From Pachypanchax playfairii (Eukaryota > Chordata > Actinopteri > Cyprinodontiformes > Aplocheilidae), in the NCBI GenBank assembly GCA_006937955.1, contig SSNP01000017.1:5616794-5680793 (forward strand): a stretch of DNA of 64,000 nucleotides, given 5' to 3'. The notes beneath the pieces were generated by a model. The model did not search any database, was not told the DNA's origin, and saw only the letters and a list, made by a program, of their open reading frames with translations. A program made the position numbers and the translations under genes. Shown here piece after piece: positions 57,997-64,000 of this stretch; positions within the stretch are counted from its first letter, which is position 1; every line of letters begins with the position of its first letter.

Positions 57997-58110
57997 CCGA
58001 GACGTTAGAGGTGCAGGCAGCGCGGGGTCTCCAGGACAGCCTCGCACGGGCTGCTCTACAGGACCCGACTACAGGCAGGAAACGGGAGACTTCCGCTCTG
58101 CCTGATTGAA
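57997..58110 (-). other. Probable non-coding first exon of bicra
   Basis: On the minus strand, GC-rich sequence (CTGGAGACCCCGCGCTGCC) runs into a strong donor, CTCGG then GTGAGT, at 57996-57991. It lies in the only GC-rich island upstream of the bicra ATG. The 5' limit is a guess. There is no transcript evidence. Confidence 0.4.
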
Positions 58111-58119
58111 ATCCGTGTT

Positions 58120-59559
58120 GTTTATCTACAACTACATTTCTCATGATTTCACATTTCTGATCGTTATGTGATATGTTTTACTATCTTATTAAGGATATGC
58201 TTTGACTTTTTATCTACAGTTTTTTTTTTTTTGCTTATTTCCAAACTGAGATATTTAAAAGTCTACAACAGTTTGCGCCATTAAAATAATTAAATGTAAG
58301 GTTACGGTAAAACAGTAATAGTCGAATGATTAGACCAGTATAAATAAACAACAGAAACACTAGTTTAGAATATAGTAGCCAAGTAGTCCTTGATGTCCAT
58401 TAATGTTTTTTCTTTCTTTTGTTTTTGTAGTAGTTGTTTTTTCCAGCTGGGCCAAATTTACAATTTCTATAGATGTTTTAATTAAAAAAATACAGGGTCT
58501 AAATTAAATTGTTACAGAGAAACACATTGCAAGTTGTTTTGTAGCTAAAACAGATCTGTGGATCCAGATATGAAATACAACATATTTTTTTAAAGTGTAA
58601 CAAAAATACAATCCCAATATGAATGTTAGATTTTTCAATTAAATATTTGATGAACTTTAATAGCAGAAACAATTTACTGTGATGTTAAATTTGGCAAACA
58701 AATTAAGATATTTGTTGTGTTTAAAATAAGATAAAATTCTAAAGGTTTAAACTGATTTATTTATTTTTTAAGTTGGACCAGTTTAATTTCAACATTTTAT
58801 TATTTGCTTTTACAGAATATTTTTTAAACTGATGTCTGAAAACATATGCAAATCTGCAAAATAATCATTTAGTATTTAGAGATTTTTAAAATAATTTGAT
58901 AAATAATCTGGCCCATTTTAGCTGACTACGCGTGAGGATTGCCGGGTCCCTTTAGTTTGGTGACAGTTGAAATGTTATTAAAATAACCAAAACACTATTA
59001 TAGCATGTTATTAGATGATATTGACAAAGATTAACAGAACCATTAAAAGAGAAAGGAGGAGACCTCTTTCATTAATGTGCAAGATAAATCCAAATGTTCA
59101 CACAAAAACAACTGCAGCCAACAGCAAACTAATAATTCCAACTTTTCTTTTTTACAGGCGAAGGCCACGCCCTTTAGACCAGATGCTTCACACCATTTAC
59201 TGCCCAGGTGACCAGGTGGAGCCGGGAATCAGTGTGATCCACTCTGAACTTGAGCCAATATGCTGAGTTCTGGTGAGAGTTAGAAGTTAGAAGAACTCCA
59301 TTTTAGCATGACTACATTGAATCTTTGTAAAATCCAACATGTAAATGTAACTTCTGTAACACAAAGTATTAAAAAAAACAAGCTTCATCGTAGGGATCTA
59401 AATGTTCCATATGTGCCTAATGTAGCACTTTGGTCTCAGATTGCAGGTCTGCTTGTGGCTCCTAGAGTTTCTAAAAGTAGAATGTGAGGCAGAGCTTTCA
59501 GTTATAGGCAAACGACCTGTCTAATTACAATAAATTTTAAACTTTCCTTTTTGATCAAT
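58120..59559. other. bicra-napa divergent intergenic DNA
   Basis: This is AT-rich intergenic sequence with T11 and A/T tracts near 58,220 and 58,770. A short frame at 59,015-59,266 lacks recognisable content. No RNA gene or repeat was recognised up to about 59,560. Confidence 0.4.
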
Positions 59560-59930
59560 CCTATAGTTACTGTTAGCTGACGTTATCCTGATCCATCCCT
59601 TTAGTTATGCTGCTATCTTAGACTACTGGAGGAAGTACTGACCACATTTCCTTACTCTGCTGTCTTCACTCTCTTTCCATGTTTGTATTTATTATTGTTG
59701 CTGCTAGTATTGACTTTAACTCTGCTTCTCTTTCCATAGAAATGACAAATCCATCTGTGTTTGTCTAGGTCTCCTTTCTGTCTTCTCAGACCCCAGTGGG
59801 TCCAGGCAGAACTCATCCTGGTTCTGCTGGAGGTTTTTTCCTGTTCCTTTCCTCTGTCTCCAGTCTGTGCAGCTCAGGATGGAGGATTATGTTGAAATGA
59901 CGAATAAACAATCTGGTTTATTTTGATGGA
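59560..59930. repeat. Fish interspersed repeat remnant
   Basis: Text such as AGGTCTCCTTTCTGTC, CCAGTGGGTCCAGGCAG and CTGGTTCTGCTGGAGGTTTT resembles an interspersed repeat met often in teleost DNA near gene ends. The boundaries and class are uncertain, and it has no clear terminal structure here. Confidence 0.4.
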
Positions 59931-60284
59931 AAACATTTTGCTTATTGGCATTTTATAACTTAATGAATCTGATTACAATTTACTGTTAATTAAAATATTT
60001 TTTTAAATAACTAACTTTGAACCTGAACTGTTGATGTGAATAAGACTTGTTTCTGTTTGTGCACTGAAATGAATTTATTTCTAAACTGGCAGTATTCATA
60101 AATAAAACTGAATTTAATTGTACAGTTGTTCTAATTTTCTTTTTTCTACTTTTTATATTTTCCCAGTAACTGTTCTTGTCTGAGTTACATTTTTGGTTTG
60201 TTTGTAGTCTGTTTTCTGTGGGAAAACAAACAAACGTTGATATCCTTATTTACGAGGAGCACCTGAACGTAGCAGTACGTTTCT

Positions 60285-60410
60285 CCCTTTGTCACGTGAT
60301 AGAGGAGACGTTGCTGCTGCTGATGTGACACTGCTGTTAGCGCTATTTAGCAACTTTGTTGACTTTCGCATTTATTCTTTCTTGTTTAGATTCGGACAAA
60401 TTAGTACAAA
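60285..60410 (+). promoter_or_regulatory. napa promoter-proximal region with an E-box
   Basis: GTCACGTGAT (CACGTG at 60293-60298) lies about 113 bp before the napa start codon in GC-richer sequence. CACGTG palindromes in housekeeping promoters bind USF/MYC/TFE-type bHLH factors. The motif is seen; its use is inferred. Confidence 0.4.
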
Positions 60411-63097
60411 ATGGATAATAGTGGGAAAGAAAAGGAAGCAACGGCTTTGATGATGGAGGCAGAGAAGAAAGTAAAATCCTCCCAGTCGTTTTTCGGGTCG
60501 CTGTTTGGGTGAGTTTGTTAGCTGGTGTTTAGCTTTTGCTTTAAAGCCGAGGCCAGCTATGCGGAAGATGAGTTAACACCAGATCAGATGTCAGAACAAA
60601 AACATTACCGGGTCTGTCGTTCAGATGCTGTGGTCTGTGTTTCTCTGAGGATGTTAAGTGACTCTTTTCTCGGATCATCTGTTAGTCTGCGCTCGCATCT
60701 CGAAACTATAAAGTTTAATAACATGTTTTTCAGCAGTAAACAGGAAGACGTTTCACTGTTTTTGAAAACAATAGAAGACTGTCGTGTGTGAAACTAGTTG
60801 TCTCTAAGACAACTCTTTAAGAAAATATGAAATTGAAGTGAGAACGTTTGCTGTAGTAGCGCCACCTGTGATTAATATCTGTAAGAGCAGGTCACGTGTC
60901 CAGAACTGTTTACATTAAATTTTATAAGAGGCTAAGTATACCTCTACCAGACAGTAAACCGAGGCTCAGTAAGCATCCACCAGATAGTAAAGGTCCATCC
61001 ATCTTCTGTTAATCCTAGTCGGGTCGCAGGGGCAACAAGTTCAGGAGGGAAACCCAGACAACCTTTCCTCCCGTAGACGCTCCAGCTCCTCCTGGAGGAT
61101 TCTGAGATTTTTCCAGACCAGAGAGGCTACATAATCCCTCCAGTGAGTTCTGGGTCTCCTCTCAGTGGGATGTGTCTGGAAAACCTCCACGAGGAGACCA
61201 GGAAGCATCAAACCACCCCAGCTGACTCCTTTCTTTGTGGAGGAGCAGCAGTTCTACTTCAAGGTCCTCCTGGATGATGGAGCTCCTCACATGATCTCTA
61301 AGGCTGAGACCTTATAGAGGAAGATCAGTTCAGCTGCTTGTATTTAGGACCTCATTCTTTCAGTCAGGATCAGGATCCAGATCTAATGACCAGGTGAGGG
61401 TCAGGACGTAGACAGACCAGTAAATCGAGAGCTTTGCCTTTCAGCTCAGCTCCTTCTTTACTACAACAGACTGAAACATCTCCTTCACCACTGAGGATAA
61501 AGCCCTGATCTGTCGATCCATCTCGTGCTTCATTCTGCTGTCACTCATGAACAAGACGCCCGGGCAAAGACTCACCACCAACCTGAAGGAATATTCCACC
61601 TTTTTCCAGTTGAGAACTAGAACCTTAGATTCATGACTGCACCTTTAGATCCTGTCCCTAAAGACCACAGACTGGATTGGAGACCACGTACTCCTGCAGC
61701 ACCCCCCACAAAGTGCCTTGAAGGACCCGGTCAAAAGCCTTCTCCAAGTCCACAGAACACAAGTGGACCCAAGAGGCAAATTCCCACCATGAGGGTAAAG
61801 ATCTGGTCCGATCCACAACTAGTGCGAAAGACAGTAATGGTGATTTACCAGAAGTCGTGAGCCCTTAAAACAAACAACCTGGAACTTTGAATGAAAAAGC
61901 GTCAGTTCTAGTTAAACTTCTCACAGCAGAGAAACAAACACAGAACCAGAGAGTTCTATCTTCATCATATCGCTGGTTTTTCTAAATGCACCTAAAGATA
62001 CAGACTTTAAAGACATTTTAGAAATCTTTTTTTACCTTGAACAACAGATTATTATGGGTTGGTTATTGTTCAGGCAGGTTTGCTGTTATTAAGTGAAATT
62101 ACACATTTTTATTGTTTGTTAGTTTCTTCGAGGGTTTTTAACCACCTGTATGTTCACGTAGGGGTTCCTCCAAACTGGAAGAGGCCTGTGAGCTGTATGT
62201 GAGGGCCGCCAACATGTACAAAATGGCCAAAAACTGGTGTGGTAAGCGTGCAGTTCTTTTCTTTGTTCATAATTGTTGAAATGTGACTTTTTAAACTTGA
62301 ATCAATATCGTTTCAGCTGCAGGAAATGCGTTTTCCCAAGCTGCTCATCTTCACCTGCAAATGCAGAGCAAACACGATGCAGCGACTAATCTCATAGATG
62401 CTGGAAACGCCTTCAAAAAAGCAGATCCACAAGGTACGGGTTGTTTAATCCCATGTGTGTGTGTGTGGGGGGGTCTAACTGCTGGAGCTCACCTCAGTTT
62501 GCTGTTTCCTTTATATGAACTCCTATCGGCAGTTTCTATTTGGAATTCAGAGTGTCTGAGTTGGATCCGGGTCTTCCAGACTGACTCCGGATCAGGACTC
62601 TGTGGGGGGTGAACCATCTGTTAGTGTATTTAGTGCTGCATTCCCAGTTTATTAGATATATTGGTTTTGATCCACTTCTGCCTTGATATAGATGATTTAA
62701 TGTGTCACTTCTGACTTCAGGGGATTAATTACAACGTACTTTAACATACAATTAATATACAGGGTTTTTATTAACAGTAAAGTGGTAACATATATGATCA
62801 TCTATAGATATTTTTTGATAAACTACATTTTATATTTTTATCAAACGGCTCTGACTCTGATTATTATTTTTCTAACAGAGGCCATAAACTGTCTAAACCG
62901 AGCGATTGAAATCTACACAGATATGGTGAGTTTTTCTTTAGAAAATATTTTATATATTTTTGTGTTTGTCTATTTTTTGCCTCTAATTCACTTGTTTTTT
63001 GCTTCTTGTACATTTTAAGGGTCGTTTCACAATCGCAGCGAAACACCACATCACTATTGCTGAGATTTATGAGACGGAGCTGGTCGACATCGACAAG
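60411..63097 (+). CDS. napa: Alpha-SNAP (NSF attachment protein alpha), 5' part
   Basis: Five exons are present: 60411-60508, 62162-62241, 62317-62433, 62879-62925, 63020-63097. They total 420 nt, or 140 of the roughly 295 residues expected. The protein starts MDNSGKEKEATALMMEAEKK, then SSKLEEACELY, AAGNAFSQAAHLHLQMQSKHDAA, DAGNAFKKADPQEAINCLNRAIEIYTDMGRF and AKHHITIAEIYETELVDIDK. These are the TPR-like helical repeats of alpha-SNAP. The family links NSF to SNARE bundles for disassembly after membrane fusion. The next intron is interrupted 10 bp in by Tc1 copy 3. The remaining exons lie beyond the window. It is closer to NAPA than to NAPB by the QSKHDAA and ETELVDIDK text, though the two are similar. 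Confidence 0.93.
60990..61860 (-). mobile_element. Degraded LINE remnant in napa intron 1
   Basis: Read on the minus strand, segments match the C-terminal part of a fish non-LTR retrotransposon ORF2. A block like VRSSIIQEDL is followed by LLLLHKERSQL and then text of the LP(L)RPD type at the end, with stops and frameshifts between. Upstream on that strand (near 61,740) is a VDLEKAFDRV-like reverse-transcriptase block. The orientation is opposite to napa. The clade is not assigned. The copy is inactive. Confidence 0.65.
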
Positions 63098-63107
63098 GTG
63101 AGACATA

Positions 63108-63307
63108 CAGTGGGGCAAAAAAGTATTTAGTCAACCACCAATTGTGTAAGTTCTCCCACTTAAAAAGATCAGAGAGGCCTGTAATTTTCATCATAGGTAT
63201 ACCTCAACTATGAGAGACAAAATGAGGAAAAAAAATCCAGAAAATCACATTGTCTGATTTTTAAAGAATTTATTTGCAAATTATGGTGGAAAATAAGTAT
63301 TTGGTCA
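63108..63307 (+). repeat. 5' terminal inverted repeat of Tc1 copy 3
   Basis: This 200-bp arm is the same text as in copy 1 except for a few bases (TCAACCACC for TCAGCCACC; AAATAAG at the inner end, as in the 3' arms). Its inner end looks the least altered of the three left arms. Confidence 0.85.
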
Positions 63308-63470
63308 CCTACAAACAAGTAAGATTTCTGGCTTTCACAGACCTGTAACTTCTTTAAGAGGCTCCTCGGTCCTCCACTCGTTACCTGTATTAATGGCACC
63401 TGTGTGAACTCGTTATCAGTATAAAAGACACCTGTCCACAACCTCAAACAGTCACGCTCCAAACTCCACT

Positions 63471-64000
63471 ATGGCCAAGACCAAAGAGCTGTCAAAGGAC
63501 ACCAGAAACAAAATTGTAGACCTTCACCAGGCTGGGAAGACTGAATCTGCAATAGGTAAGCAGCTTGGTGTGAAGAAATCAACTGTGGGAGCAATTATTA
63601 GAAAATGGAAGACATACAAGACCACTGATAATCTCCCTCGATCTGGGGCTCCACGCAAGATCTCACCCCGTGGGGTCAAAATGGTCACAAGAACGGTGAG
63701 CAAAAATCCCAGAACCACACGGAGGGACCTAGTGAATGACCTGCAGAGAGCTGGGACCAAAGTAACAAAGGCTACCATCAGTAACACACTACGCCGCCAG
63801 GGACTCAAATCCTGCAGTGCCAGACGTGTCCCCCTGCTGAAGCCAGGACACGTCCAGGCCCGTCTGCGGTTTGCTAGAGAGCATTTGGATGATCCAGAAG
63901 AGGATTGGGAGAACATCATATGGTCAGATGAAACCAAAATAGAACTTTTTGGTAGAAACTCAACTTGTCGTGTTTGGAGGGGAAAGAATGCTGAGTTGGA
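63471..64000 (+). CDS. Tc1 transposase, 5' part, open to window end
   Basis: The frame starts ATG GCC AAG ACC and is open for 176 codons to the edge, including the DNA-binding half and the first catalytic Asp (WSDE near 63,926). It shares K14 and S26 with copy 1 and the intact ATG and RRQG text with copy 2, and has one private M-to-V change (KMV for KMI). The second and third catalytic residues lie beyond the window. Confidence 0.9.
   Translation, partial: MAKTKELSKDTRNKIVDLHQAGKTESAIGKQLGVKKSTVGAIIRKWKTYKTTDNLPRSGAPRKISPRGVKMVTRTVSKNPRTTRRDLVNDLQRAGTKVTKATISNTLRRQGLKSCSARRVPLLKPGHVQARLRFAREHLDDPEEDWENIIWSDETKIELFGRNSTCRVWRGKNAEL

Larger units (their letters stand above)
63108..64000 (+). 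mobile_element. Tc1/mariner transposon, copy 3 (cut by window end)
   Basis: The element starts CAGTGGGGC at 63108 after target TA at 63106-63107, with the same left arm and orientation as copies 1 and 2. It begins 10 bp after the napa exon-5 boundary, so the donor GTGAGA is kept intact. It runs off the window at 64000. Confidence 0.93.

Noticed and set aside
57859..58047. 62-aa minus-strand frame near the bicra promoter
   Set aside because: It overlaps the proposed non-coding exon and its donor and has no similarity to bicra.
1..64000. CRISPR arrays, bacterial operons, riboswitches, tRNA or rRNA genes
   Set aside because: None were seen. The window is vertebrate nuclear DNA with spliced genes throughout.

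Overview
The window is a gene-dense stretch of a teleost (ray-finned fish) nuclear genome. The evidence is vertebrate multi-exon genes with GT-AG introns, many of them 80-1500 bp, about 200-bp-TIR Tc1/mariner transposons of the kind common in fish, and a decayed fish-type LINE. The species cannot be fixed from sequence alone. Seven protein-coding genes were resolved almost exon by exon by following splice phases. Spliced lengths are multiples of three and agree with the vertebrate families.

Layout: st14 (matriptase, + strand, 426-10074, 19 coding exons); dhx34 (DEAH-box helicase, +, 11947-18596, 15 exons); a complete Tc1 element whose transposase has lost its ATG (20786-22387); spred3 (-, 22813-27878, 6 coding exons); a decayed Tc1-like remnant (about 29.1-29.6 kb) and a second complete Tc1 element with an intact transposase (29830-31430); psmd8 (proteasome Rpn12, -, 32595-35416, 7 exons) head-to-head with an intronless full-length nup88 (+, 35480-37669); ehd2 (-, 40147-43655, 6 exons); bicra/GLTSCR1 (-, 46661-56099, 14 coding exons plus a probable non-coding first exon near 58.0 kb); napa (alpha-SNAP, +, from 60411, cut by the window edge), with a LINE remnant in intron 1 and a third Tc1 element starting 10 bp inside its fifth intron.

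The genes are housekeeping or signalling genes with no common pathway. They cover membrane serine protease activity, nonsense-mediated decay helicase activity, Ras/MAPK inhibition, the proteasome lid, a nuclear pore subunit, a caveolar ATPase, an ncBAF chromatin subunit and SNARE disassembly. Their grouping reflects synteny: DHX34, NAPA, BICRA and EHD2 lie together on human 19q13.3 and SPRED3 and PSMD8 on 19q13.2, so this is largely an ancestral block. st14 and nup88 are the outsiders relative to human. No bacterial-type system, CRISPR array, RNA gene or clearly novel gene family was found. The most notable signals are the intronless nup88 sharing a tiny bidirectional promoter with psmd8, three near-identical same-orientation Tc1 copies, two GC-AG introns in dhx34, and an 11-nt coding first exon in spred3.
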